This document shows, one piece after another, positions 8,299 to 17,138 of a stretch of DNA of 26,390 nt (position 1 is the first letter of the stretch; each line of letters starts with the position of its first letter). The notes under the pieces are model-generated. The model had not been told where the DNA came from and did no database searches. It saw only the letters and a program-made list of their open reading frames with translations. This DNA is from Hofstenia miamia. Its lineage: Eukaryota; Xenacoelomorpha; Acoela; Hofsteniidae. A program made the translations under genes and the position numbers. The DNA is taken from the NCBI GenBank assembly GCA_900660155.1, contig CABFPE010000022.1:647322-673711 (forward strand), given 5' to 3'.

Positions 8299-9831
8299 CT
8301 AATGACACAATGATTTTGCTAAGGAAAGTATCATGTAGCGTCTTCCACGCCTGTTTCGGTCGTCGGTCCAATTTGGAATCAAGAATGACATCAGGGTTGC
8401 AGTATTGATGGCGGTGATATCAAGCAGATTTTGGAAATGTACAACTGGCCAGCGATATACTTTGCTTCGTGTAGTGTAGCGTTTTGCCATTTCGTCCACT
8501 ACATCTACACCACATTTTGTCTTATTGTAATCCATTATGATTATCGGCTTCTTGTGGTCTTCATCAGATACACTGCTGTTATGATGCAACGTTGAAAGCA
8601 TCATAACCTTCTTTGTTTGCGTTGCCTGGTAACTCACCATCGTACACTGTTTCTCTGAACCACCAAACAGAAACTGTGAATCCAAAACATCTTTTCTTTG
8701 ATGAAGTACTGGTGCGATATCTCTTTTATTTGCCATCAGTGTTCCTAGGTAAGTCAGTTGGTAGTCACGAAGCAATTTTGTAGCACATGGAAGGCTCGTG
8801 AAATAACGATCGCCCGTGACATTTCTTCCAGATCGTCGGAATGGTGAAACTAGGTTTTCTACAAGAGCCTGTGATTTGTTCGCTTCCTTGTGAAGAGCAG
8901 CACTTTGAGGATCACTGGGTCGTTTGGTCGAAGGTGAACCTTTGAAGAAATACCTGTAATTAGCGTCGGCTGACCATCGAATCATTTCGCCGAACTTGCC
9001 AGGCTTCATGGGACAGTAAACACGATTCGGTGACCTACAGCGCGAGGCGATAAGCTGTTCATCAACAGTAATACAGTCACTTGCATTGAAGAACTTCGGT
9101 AACAAAGAATTCCAATCTTCGAAGATCTCTCTAAAAGCAGTAAATGGATCCCTGCTTTTACGGTCAGCTCTGTCTTCTGCACTATCAAAACGTAGACACT
9201 TCAGCCAAATTTGAAAATGATTGCGACTTATGACAGTCCGGTAAAATGGGGCTGCTTCTTCTGAGAAAAGATCAGGCAGAAATATCTGAGAATCATGACT
9301 CGCCCCTCTATACAACATAAAGCCAATTACTGCTTTCAATGATGAAAGAGTAAAATGATGAGCCTCAATTCCCAAAGTATCCGCTTTTTCTTTAGAATAG
9401 TTCACTATCTTTTGAAGATGCTCATCGGGAAAGAATAGATTCCATATTTCTATGAGAGTTTTTGCTCTTCTGGCGGCTGCCGTGGGCCCAGCTTGTTGAT
9501 GAATGATGTCAGCCTGTCTCCTGCGGCCTTGATTTGGAGGGTCTGTGCTCCACACCTGTCCATTCTTATCAACAAATTCGTTTTGGTGTTGACCTACTTC
9601 ATGCAGACGTCTATCAGAGAAGGCAGCGCCCCGCCCTCTTCCAAAAGAAGTCTGTGGTTCAGGTGGTGAACTTTCCTGTTCCATTTGGATATCATGAAGC
9701 TCCTCAATGTCAGCAACTTCATCTTCTGATTCACTTCCTTCTGAGGCCTCATCATTCTCATCTTCGATTTCCAATTGTCTTAGAGCATCAAGCATAGCCG
9801 CTCTTCTTGGTCTACTGTCACCTGACGCCAT
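8299..9831 (-). CDS. piggyBac transposase, 510 codons, truncated by in-frame TAG
   Basis: This is the DDE-type cut-and-paste transposase of the surrounding element. The start ATG at 9831-9829 gives MASGDSRPRRAAMLDAL, followed by an acidic N-terminal region rich in Glu and Asp (residues about 21-60), as is usual for the family. The DDE_Tnp_1_7-type core runs from about residue 120 to 490. Putative catalytic aspartates are D257 (in TVDEQLIASRCR), D341 (in NVTGDRYFTS) and D443 (in NKTKCGVDVVDE, with D446 next to it). The protein ends …ILSLAKSLCH at a TAG, just where the C-terminal cysteine-rich domain should follow; that domain is present in frame downstream. With it the protein would be about 600 residues, the normal size. 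No other disruption is visible. Confidence 0.9.
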   Translation of the reverse strand: MASGDSRPRRAAMLDALRQLEIEDENDEASEGSESEDEVADIEELHDIQMEQESSPPEPQTSFGRGRGAAFSDRRLHEVGQHQNEFVDKNGQVWSTDPPNQGRRRQADIIHQQAGPTAAARRAKTLIEIWNLFFPDEHLQKIVNYSKEKADTLGIEAHHFTLSSLKAVIGFMLYRGASHDSQIFLPDLFSEEAAPFYRTVISRNHFQIWLKCLRFDSAEDRADRKSRDPFTAFREIFEDWNSLLPKFFNASDCITVDEQLIASRCRSPNRVYCPMKPGKFGEMIRWSADANYRYFFKGSPSTKRPSDPQSAALHKEANKSQALVENLVSPFRRSGRNVTGDRYFTSLPCATKLLRDYQLTYLGTLMANKRDIAPVLHQRKDVLDSQFLFGGSEKQCTMVSYQATQTKKVMMLSTLHHNSSVSDEDHKKPIIIMDYNKTKCGVDVVDEMAKRYTTRSKVYRWPVVHFQNLLDITAINTATLMSFLIPNWTDDRNRRGRRYMILSLAKSLCH

Positions 9832-10192
9832 TACACAATTTTCTAAATTTTCACTTGATTTTATGATAGCGAAGGAATGTTGATAGAGTCTTCAACCATG
9901 CGACGCGAACGAATGACAAACAAGGTGAATAAGCGACTACAGAGAAAGCTTGATTGATCGGAGAATGTTATATGCAGGCAGAGACAAGCAAAAGAAATGT
10001 ACTGTTAACGTCATGTCTGCGTCACTACAAAATCAAAGACGTCAATAGAGAGTGAACACACACATGTATGACGTGTCAAATGACCCGGTTGACAAAGTCA
10101 CGGAATGAAAACATCAGAGGATAAATAGTTTTGTTGGAATTTTAAAAAATATCCAGGGGTGGTCGTTTTGACCACCCTTGGTATGCAAAGGG
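9832..10192 (-). promoter_or_regulatory. piggyBac 5' region with CRE-like motifs and TATA-like box
   Basis: This 361-bp leader lies between the transposase start and the right end of the element. It contains several CRE-type half sites: ACGTCA at 10008-10013, GCGTCA near 10020-10025, GACGTCA at 10038-10044 and TGACGT at 10069-10074. On the minus strand an ACTATTTATCC block (about 10131-10121) could serve as a TATA-like element upstream of them. Promoter function is inferred from motifs and position only. Confidence 0.4.
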
Positions 10193-10196
10193 TTAA
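10193..10196. repeat. TTAA target site duplication, right
   Basis: Partner of the TTAA at 7808-7811, directly outside the right inverted repeat. Confidence 0.9.
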
Positions 10197-10447
10197 GAAC
10201 AACTCTCAACCTATTATGCCTTACGTTAACGATGATAGTTTATGTGAAATACGTGTTTTTACACCTATTGGTACGTCAGATCATAAAAATCTATTTCTGC
10301 TATCTAAAAAACATGTCAAAATAAAACTAGAGTAAGTTATTGCACATGGCAGGCAGCAACTTCTGAGAATATTATTGAACTTAATGAAGCTTTTTCTAGT
10401 ACAGACTGGGAACTTACTCAAGTGACTTACTACTGGATAACAAGGTT
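10197..10447 (+). pseudogene. LINE-A endonuclease end and linker
   Basis: The frame resumes after the piggyBac insertion, reading NNSQPIMPYVNDD and RVFTPIGTSDHKNLF. The SDH at about 10279-10287 is the conserved end of the AP-type endonuclease domain. Stops then appear near 10333. A linker typical of this LINE type (STDWELTQV-like, near 10403-10425) follows with a frameshift. Confidence 0.65.
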
Positions 10448-10867
10448 GTGTGTACAGAATCATACATACAGTTTGTAAATGATATTATTGTTACTAAAAG
10501 GAAAATAACGAATACAGACAGAAAAATGTTTGCAGAAACCCGCGAATTAAAAAATTGTCTTAAGGAGAAAGCTTGTGCAATGAAAAATCTGGATTTTTAT
10601 AAAAGTCATAACTTAATTTTTAATATTGGAAAATGCGAAGAATTATTTTTTAAAGGAAGATGTTCAAATGCGTGTTTGGATGAGATTGCTAATGATGCTA
10701 TTACCATCATGAATAAAAGCATAAGAAAGGTAAACAATTTAAAATACCTGTGTATGCATTTTGATGATCATTTAAAATAAGATGAGCAGGAAAATGTAAT
10801 GATCAAAAAGATTAATTATTCGATAAAGATTATTTCTTACTGGTATTAAAATCTTGATTATCCTAGA
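10448..10867 (+). pseudogene. LINE-A linker fused to RT thumb (internal deletion)
   Basis: An open frame to 10780 begins with linker sequence (…CTESYIQFVNDIIVTKRKI…, RELKNCLKEKACAMKN) and changes, without a frame break, into the RT thumb: FYKSHNLIFNIGKCEELFFK (about 10590-10650) and KVNNLKYLCMHFDDHLK (about 10729-10779). In full LINEs, the fingers and palm with FADD lie between these blocks. They are absent, so an internal deletion of roughly 1 kb fused the two parts in frame. The segment continues to 10867, where the hAT-like element interrupts it. It is not an active RT. Confidence 0.65.
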
Positions 10868-11803
10868 CAGGTGCGCAGCCAGAAGTGGCGGAAGGGGGGG
10901 CACTTGAAAACAGAGTGGATATTACATTCTTTACTAAGCACTAAGTAGAAATTGCGCTAGAAAACAAAATGTAGTCAGTAATCATAATCACTAATGGCAA
11001 ATTTGGTTCTGCCATAGATACCTTATGGAAAACCTGTGATCATTGTAATTTCTTTAGGTTTGCCATCATAACATCAGATGTTTGACAGAAGATAAGAATA
11101 GTGCGAAATAACGTCAATGTTATGCTTTCAATATAAAAATCGAATTCGGTGGTGGAAAATAATGTTTTGATTAGGCACCACCAGAAGCTGAAGGTTTTGA
11201 AGATTTGTTTTATTCTGATATTGTACGTGTATCAGGTTATTTCTTGGAGCATCCGCCGATTCAATAAACTACGACAAATCCTTGGTGATCTCTCACTCTT
11301 GGCTATGATGCTGCTTAAAATATTATTTAATGCAAATATCATTAGAAGCAAAAGCAGGGAGACACTAGGCCTATAACCTGATTTTAGCTCATGCAAGAAG
11401 CAAGAGAGCTTAGTCAATGGAAAAGAGCATTAAATTACTATGACATGGGTTACAGGTAAAAAAGAAATACACAGTAGGTACAACTGAAAGTATTTTGAGC
11501 CATGGCGTGTTTAATGTTAAACTATTATTTCATTTTATGTAGAAAAATTGTTGCTGCATTTATTTTTCTGTCATTCCTTTTTTTTCAAACAAACTGAAGC
11601 AAACCAAAACCGAGAATTTTGACTCAAAATAGAATTGAATCCATCCAAAAAAGAAGAAAGGTAGACATTTGCCATCAAGTATTCTTAACTGAAAGACGGG
11701 AATAGAGAGTGTGATTATGAACGAGCAGAACGGATTAAAAATGGCAAAATAGGATATGGCTGACCAACCCAAGGCATCGTAGCCCCTCTTGGCTGCGCCA
11801 CTC
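10868..11803. mobile_element. hAT-like element (936 bp) with 8-bp target duplication
   Basis: The left end CAGGTGCGCAGCCAGAAG and the inverted right end GAGTGGCGCAGCCAAGAG match at 13 of 18 positions and resemble common hAT termini (CAGTGGCGCAGCC). The flanks are ATCCTAGA (10860-10867) and ATCCTACA (11804-11811), an 8-bp duplication with one mismatch, the hAT hallmark. It interrupts the LINE-A RT C-terminal region, and the LINE reading resumes afterwards. Short open frames inside (for example 11149-11376) show no transposase motif I can recognise, so it is non-autonomous or strongly decayed. Sequence drift in ends and target duplication makes it older than the piggyBac insertion. Confidence 0.8.
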
Positions 11804-12140
11804 ATCCTACACAAGTTATTATATTTAAATCTTTCCTCTTGTCTCATTACATGTATGGAGCAATAGTTTTTGGATTTTGTTTAAGTGAAAACCGGAAAAC
11901 CAAATTGCGAAAACCTCTTACATATATAAATAAAGTTTCACCAGCGTCAAATTTTACCAAACAAAAGATGGCATCAATTGTAGATGATTATTTTAAAAAA
12001 CAGTTTATCAAGTTTATGGGAAAGTTATTAATAATGTTGATCATCCGCTTTACTCTGAAATTATGAGCACTAAAAACATACTTGATGGCACCCGGTCTAC
12101 TTTTCGATCTTACCGTTTCAGAACAACTCGCTTTTAAAAA
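11804..12140 (+). pseudogene. LINE-A RT C-terminal relic
   Basis: After the hAT-like insertion, the LINE frame continues with FKSFLLSHYMYGAIVFGF, equivalent to the 'YYSLIHPHLLYGIVVWG' block that follows the RT thumb in CR1/L2-like LINEs. Then come ENRKTKLRKPLTYINK and, after a frame change at about 12050, PLYSEIMSTKNILDGTRSTF. This is the standard end of such ORF2 proteins. Confidence 0.65.
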
Positions 12141-12198
12141 TAATTTTTACCAATGCCTGTAAATTATTTTAGAAATGGCGACTTACCAAAGTATATTG

Positions 12199-12407
12199 AA
12201 AAGGATGTTTACTAACACTACTAGCGATCTACACCATTTTGGGTTTCGTACTCATTTTTATTTTTGTTTTTTTCCTCTGTACATTTTTGTTATTGTTGNN
12301 NNNNNNNAAAAGGATGTTTACTAACACTACTAGCGATCTACAGCATTTTGGGTTTCGTACTCATTTTTATTTTTGTTTTTTTCCTCTGTACATTTTTGTT
12401 ATTGTTG
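12199..12407. repeat. 100-bp direct duplication around a nine-N gap
   Basis: Bases 12199-12298 recur at 12308-12407 with one visible difference (ACACCATTT against ACAGCATTT). Between them are nine Ns (12299-12307). The sequence is the 3' untranslated part of LINE-A. The pattern is that of two overlapping contig ends left unmerged by an assembler. Confidence 0.85.
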
Positions 12408-12662
12408 TATATAAATGTACAGGAAATAAAGCGACTATTTATTAATGATTTATTTATTAGCTAATCTTGAAAAACTATGAATGTAATTAAATATATATGA
12501 AAGCTGAATTTATTCAATCAGATCACCTAATTTAATCTAAGTTATTAGAAAAAAAGACGTGAACTTTTACAAAATGGCGTTCATAGTAATGAATTAAAGA
12601 TTAGAAACTTAAAACTTTTCCATAATGGAATTCAAGTCGTCAAGTTCATTTATGACTAACAG

Positions 12663-13638
12663 ATGTTAACTGCATATACATGAATTGTCAAAGTTTAGTA
12701 AACTTAAAAAGACGTTTGAGATTATTATCACATGCAATAGCGAGTAATTGTAGAATTTTATGCTTATCTGAAACTTGGTTTGATTCTTCAATTAAAGACA
12801 ATATTTTTCCTTATTACAACTTTGAAATCGCAGCTCGAAGTTATCGAAAATTTTCAATTAATCGTTGTGGTTGCTGTATTATGTGCGATGATACTATCAA
12901 GCATTATAGCATTAATGAAAAACATTTTGACTTCGTCTGCGCAACTATTTTTGACTTTGAAACCAATGTAATCTTATTTCTCTGCATTTACTTTACCCCA
13001 AACGTTAAGTGAATATAGACCTAGCACAACACAAATTATTAGTGCATTCTATTTCTTCCAAAATGAGTTTGTATATTTTTGTACTTCTCGAAAGTTTTTT
13101 GTATAAAAATAGATATTCTGTGATATGTGGTGAGATCAATATGCCTAAAGTTAATTGGTAGAGTTTTATTTCTACAAATAAAGACGATGAATGCATTTTA
13201 GAAGAATGAATACATTTCAATTATTATCAATTAATTGACTTCCCTACTCATATTAGCAGAAATTTATTTGATTTGATCTTCACAAATTCTAATAAAATTG
13301 AAGTTTTGGATTACATTCTTCCAAATGAAAATTTCTCTGACCATGCTCTCACATCATTTTCCATTAAATTTGATGAATATGATGTACTTAATTTCGCCAA
13401 TATAGAAAATGATAAGTCTATTGAATTTAAACAGTATTCTTTTCATCAAGTACCAGAAAAACTTCATGAACTTTTAGGAAGATCATTGGTTTCTTTTATT
13501 AGTTTTGATGTCATAGACTTACATATTGACGCTTATGTTAGCTATTGGTATGAAGATCTCCTTACAATTATAGATTATTCTGTACCATTTAAAAGAAGAA
13601 AACGTCAATTGCTACCAAAATATCTTAGTTCTCATTGA
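12663..13638 (+). pseudogene. LINE-C AP-type endonuclease relic
   Basis: The domain starts with CIYMNCQSLVNLKRRL, the usual N-terminal beta strand with catalytic Asn. ILCLSETWFDSSIKDN (about 12758-12802) carries the catalytic Glu. After frame changes near 13010-13260, LIFTNSNKIEVLDYI and ENFSDHALTSF (SDH near 13336-13345) give the C-terminal catalytic block. The segment then continues into the linker (to the stop at 13636-13638). Frameshifts and stops between about 13010 and 13260 inactivate it. Confidence 0.75.
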
Positions 13639-13780
13639 ATGCACTGGCTTAATAAATTGAATACTCTAAAAAGAAAACGACTTTTAACCACTGTTTATAT
13701 CGCAAAGCTGTTAGGAATCTAATTGATTCCATAGAGCTAGATAACGTTTCTTTCATAAACAATTTTCTCTTAAAACATAT

Positions 13781-15298
13781 TTGAAAGAATGTTACTCTCT
13801 TATAAATGCAATGTCTCATTCCACTTTTCCTAAAATAATATCTTTTAACAGCATGGATCTCACTGATTTGCATGATATATCTAATGCTTTTAATGATTAT
13901 TTTTGTTCTGTCTATAATCCAAGTGATGCTAATATTATGAATATCTCATTTCCATCGTCGTTAATCAACAATCTTGAAATAGAAATCGAAGAATTAGTTG
14001 AAGTGATTTCCTATCTCTCAATGAAAAGATGTGGACATGATAATATCCCTAATTGTTTCCTAAAGAAGTTTTCAACACCACATATTTTACAACTATTTCA
14101 GAATATAATTATATCAGGTAAATTTCCATCTCTCTGGAAGCAAGCAATTATCCATCCAATCCACAAGAAAGGATTAAGAAGAAAAATTATAAACTACAGA
14201 CCAATAAGCATCTTACCAAAACTATCATTAATATTTGAAAATATCATATTAAAGGGTAGTTCGTGAAAATATTTCAAAATCACAGCATGGATTTATGAAG
14301 AATAGGTCTGCTATTTTACAATTGCTTCTATTTTTGTCAAATATTTATTAAAATTTCGATGCTAATATAGATAGTTTTGTTCTATATTTAGACTATTCAA
14401 AAGCCTTTGATAAGGTCTCACATAGAATTCTACTAGAAAAACTTAAAGACATTGGAGTTGGAGGTAATTTATTAAAATTAATCTGGTCTTTTCTTACGGA
14501 AAGAAGATAAAAAGTAATTTTCAATGGCATAATATCAGATCAGCCCAACATAACAAGTGGTGTTCCTAAAGGATCTGTTCTTGGTCCGCCATTTTTCTTA
14601 ATTTTTAAAAACAATTAGGCCAAATTACTGTTTTGCTACAACTCCACTTTTATTTGCTGACGACTTAAAACTACTTAGCAATGACCTTAATGATATATAT
14701 GAAAATTACTTAAGATTAAACAATTGGTGCTTAATAACAGTAATCATATGCTTCAACTAAACTCCAATACTACAGTTAGAGCACTAAACTTAGTTAAAGA
14801 CTTGGGTATTATTATTACACACAATCTTAATTGGTCCACCCATATTTATCCCATATTGAAAACATGCAATCAAACATTTATAAGCATTAAAGAATATTAC
14901 CTTATAATACCATTGTTTATGACAAAAGAAGTATATACATAACTGCAATAAGATCAGTCCTTTTTGATGGATCTGTTGTTTGGCATCCCAGCAGATGCGA
15001 TATTGTTAGAATTGAAAATTTTCAAAAACGCTGTTCGAAATGGATTTTGAATATTACGGACTATAAGAAGAGATTAATTAAACTGAATTTATTGCCACTT
15101 TCAATGCAATTACAACTCATTGATCTTATTCAATTTACTAGTATGATACTAATAACATTGATCTTAATGCGTTTGACTACGTTTACCTATATATTCCGAA
15201 GCAAGGATTACGGCTCGACAATAAATCGCTTTTCAAGTGTAAATTTTACAAGAAGAGTAAAACAGACAATTTCTTCTTTAGCCGTATTATTAAATTAG
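13781..15298 (+). pseudogene. LINE-C reverse transcriptase relic
   Basis: Blocks appear in the right order. LWKQAIIHPIHKKG and YRPISILPKLSLIFENII (about 14137-14250) lie in an open frame of 161 codons. Then come QHGFMKNRSA (about 14281-14310), YLDYSKAFDKVSHRILLEKL (about 14383-14442), SGVPKGSVLGP (about 14557-14590), LFAD-D catalytic box (about 14650-14664) and, towards the C-terminus, VWHPSRCDIVRIENFQKRC (about 14980-15035). The catalytic aspartates of the YLDYS and FADD motifs are still readable, but several stops and frame changes lie between blocks, for example near 14264, 14350, 14509 and 14617. It is dead as a single ORF. Confidence 0.8.
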
Positions 15299-15539
15299 CA
15301 AACTACAAAGTTAAAAGGCAATTAGAAGATTTATTTAAGCAACAATTTATTGATTTATATGCATCTAATAATATTTATACTCATTTTTTAGTGTGTAATT
15401 GTAATATATGCAATTCTAAGAATTTGCTTTATAAGAAATATTGAATTTGTTTTTTGTTTTAAATTAATTTGTCAAATTTCTTTGCCTAATAAGCAATAAA
15501 GTCTTTTTGTATTGTATTGTAATGTATTCTTTGTTTGTC

Positions 15540-16145
15540 TCGCAACTTCTGTCCTATTCTGCTATGACTTCTTTCCTTCATTCTGTGTCTTTCCTTCCTT
15601 AACTCAACCCATCTCCGTGAAACTCCATTGCTCTTTAGCGTTCTCAGTGCCCCCATACTATATCCTATCATATGCCTTCCTGTAGTCTTGCCATCCCATT
15701 GATAAGTTTGGCTTCCTTCTCCTATAATTCTTCCCCACTGCCTGGTCTATAAACAACTCATCTTTAGGTTATCTTCTTTTTTGCTACATCTCTTCTATTC
15801 CCCTGATATAAGCCTGTTATATTCTAAATAACATCTTAACCTATTAACAAATTTCCAAGTTGTTGAATGACATGCTATTGTCTGAAGTCGCTTGCCTCAA
15901 TGAAATTCTCTCGCAGAAACTTACTGCTCTAGCTGCATCGGGTTGTTTATAGAATTCTTCTTTTTGGGCCTTTAACTTTGTATTGCCTCATGCCTACTTT
16001 GCCGTTTCCCAATACATTTTCAGCTTCTTAGATTCTGCATACAATCCTTACCTAAAATATTCTCTTGCAGTTTCTATGCTTTCACCTTACCGACTCTACA
16101 CCTATCCTTTACTGATTTGTTTGTCATGATCTTACCAATTTGTTA
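15540..16145 (-). pseudogene. Restriction-like-endonuclease LINE, RT N-terminal relic
   Basis: Read on the minus strand near 15750-15650: FIDQAVGKNYRRRKPNLSMG then WQDYRKAYDRI. This is the RT block of R2/R4/NeSL-type LINEs ('LSMAWIDYKKAYD'), with the catalytic Asp of the DYRKAYD motif present. Immediately after DRI a stop occurs and the remainder (to 15540) is degraded. Upstream minus-strand sequence (15840-16145) has no confident motif. It is probably the same family as the fragment at 2904-3562 but covers a different region, so the two do not overlap. Confidence 0.65.
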
Positions 16146-16152
16146 TTTAGTC

Positions 16153-16204
<52 letters not shown>
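16153..16204. repeat. (TTGA)13 microsatellite, 3' tail of a minus-strand LINE
   Basis: Thirteen perfect TTGA units. Read on the minus strand they form a (TCAA)n tail at the 3' end of the LINE fragment at 16205-16605. Tandem short-unit tails are typical of I/CR1-like LINEs. Confidence 0.9.
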
Positions 16205-16205
<1 letters not shown>

Positions 16206-16605
16206 ATGTTTATTAATATCCTAATTATGTCAAAACAAAACAAAAATAATAACACTGACTAGCGACAATAATTATCGTTATAACACCGAATGGAAAAGGT
16301 AGAAATCGACGATGTCTGAGATCAGACTTGCAAATCATGGAAACAAGCTTTCCCGAAAAAAACGTGTCGTGGGAGCATACAATCATGTAGCTTATGACCT
16401 TGTGTGACCAAGGCTGTTTCAAATAATTTCATGGAGAGATTAGTGCGCCTGGTTGAAATACTGAGGGCATTTGCGCTAAAGCCATCAATTAATCGATAGA
16501 AACGATTTACAATGCGTTGAAGATCTGTGTTTAAATAGTTAGGTAAGCTAACGAACACCGGACTAGCATAATCGATAATACTGCAAATAAGTGCCATAAA
16601 TATTC
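16205..16605 (-). mobile_element. 5'-truncated LINE inserted in the restriction-like LINE
   Basis: The minus strand has a 91-codon open frame (16597-16322) with ICSIIDYASPVFVSLPNYLN, equivalent to the 'LI.SILEYASPVF..LP..L' block in the C-terminal part of LINE ORF2 proteins, followed by VNRFYRLIDGF. It ends in the (TCAA)13 tail. The restriction-like-endonuclease LINE continues on both sides (RT at 15540-16145, N-terminal part at 16606-17100), so this copy was inserted later. I could not find a clear target duplication. Confidence 0.65.
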
Positions 16606-17100
16606 GAACTTAATTTTCACTCCATGTTTCCCAAGCTGGCTTTCTGTTTCCCTTATCTTCCTGGTTTCTTTTTTTCTTCAGTACCTCCCATGCACCTACA
16701 TACACTAACCTATTTATCTCTGTGGCGGTCTTACCACCCATCCTTTCTAATATTTTGTTGACCTTTGCTGTCTCTACTGCTAACTTACTTTACCTGCTTC
16801 TCTCTCTCACCTCTTTCTGTATTCATCCTCTCCTTGATTGCTGCTTCAGCTTCTGGACCGACTAGTTGTGTTGCTTTTGCCACTTCTGCCATTACATCTA
16901 TCATTTCATCTTCCCTTTGCTTAGCCTGTTCAACTCTCCTTCCCCATACTCTGATCCAACTACAACATTCTTACCTGTGCCGCAAGCCTCTACTCTGTAG
17001 ACTCTAATCCTGTTTCTGTTTTCAGTCATTCTTCTAACATCCTCTACCTATAACCCCTCTCATCTGGCTTCTGTAACCATCCAATGCTGTTCTAATCTAA
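16606..17100 (-). pseudogene. Restriction-like-endonuclease LINE, region upstream of RT
   Basis: On the minus strand around 16740-16620 it reads KTATEINRLVYVGAWEVLKKK and then RKPAWETWSEN. This resembles the segment upstream of RT in R2/NeSL-type LINEs ('ELNDLIYAAAVV…, …PPWKRRIE.KI'). Further upstream (16750-17050) the strand is rich in charged residues but broken by stops. GC content is higher than in the flanking DNA, as in the 2904-3562 fragment. Confidence 0.5.
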
Positions 17101-17138
17101 ACATATCTTTACAAATAATTTTTTAAATTGCAGGTTAA

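Larger units (their letters stand above)
7812..10192 (-). mobile_element. piggyBac-family DNA transposon, nearly complete
   Basis: A 2,381-bp element flanked by TTAA duplications. Its terminal inverted repeats begin CCCTTTGAATGCCAAG on the left and, read inward from the right, CCCTTTGCATACCAAG (two mismatches in 16). Inside each end lies a palindromic block: TGGTCAAAATGACCA near 7855-7869 and GGTGGTCGTTTTGACCACC near 10159-10177. The minus strand encodes a piggyBac transposase (8299-9831) and its cysteine-rich tail (8029-8298) with one in-frame stop between. It interrupts LINE-A's endonuclease frame exactly at a TTAA. The coding region is clearly richer in G and C than the surrounding LINE. 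The structure suggests recent insertion. Confidence 0.95.
4600..12450 (+). mobile_element. LINE-A, a CR1/L2-like LINE with nested insertions
   Basis: One plus-strand non-LTR retrotransposon can be followed through interruptions. It has ORF1 with a PHD-like finger (4623-5340), AP-type endonuclease pieces (5400-5925, duplicated and continued at 7132-7807, then 10197-10330), a linker and RT thumb (10330-10867), the RT C-terminal part (11804-12140) and a 3' end around 12420-12450 with AATAAA and an ATTTATT-rich tail. The piggyBac element lies inside the endonuclease and the hAT-like element inside the RT C-terminal part. At both sites, removing the insert and one target duplication restores continuous LINE reading. 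The RT fingers and palm are missing. Clade assignment is by motif only. Confidence 0.7.
12540..15520 (+). mobile_element. LINE-C, near full-length but inactivated LINE
   Basis: A plus-strand non-LTR retrotransposon with the order: possible ORF1 tail (about 12550-12650), AP endonuclease (12663-13400), linker, reverse transcriptase (about 13780-14960), C-terminal region (to about 15300) and a 3' end with an AATAAA-type signal near 15493 and a TATTG-repeat tail at about 15508-15524. Stops and frameshifts are scattered through it. It follows the LINE-A 3' tail directly. It differs from LINE-A in sequence and in 3' end. Confidence 0.75.

Noticed and set aside
9534..9797. Plus-strand 87-codon open frame
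   Set aside because: It is antisense to the piggyBac transposase N-terminus.
11149..11847. hAT transposase inside the 936-bp element
   Set aside because: The short frames on both strands show no recognisable RNase-H-type or dimerisation motifs.
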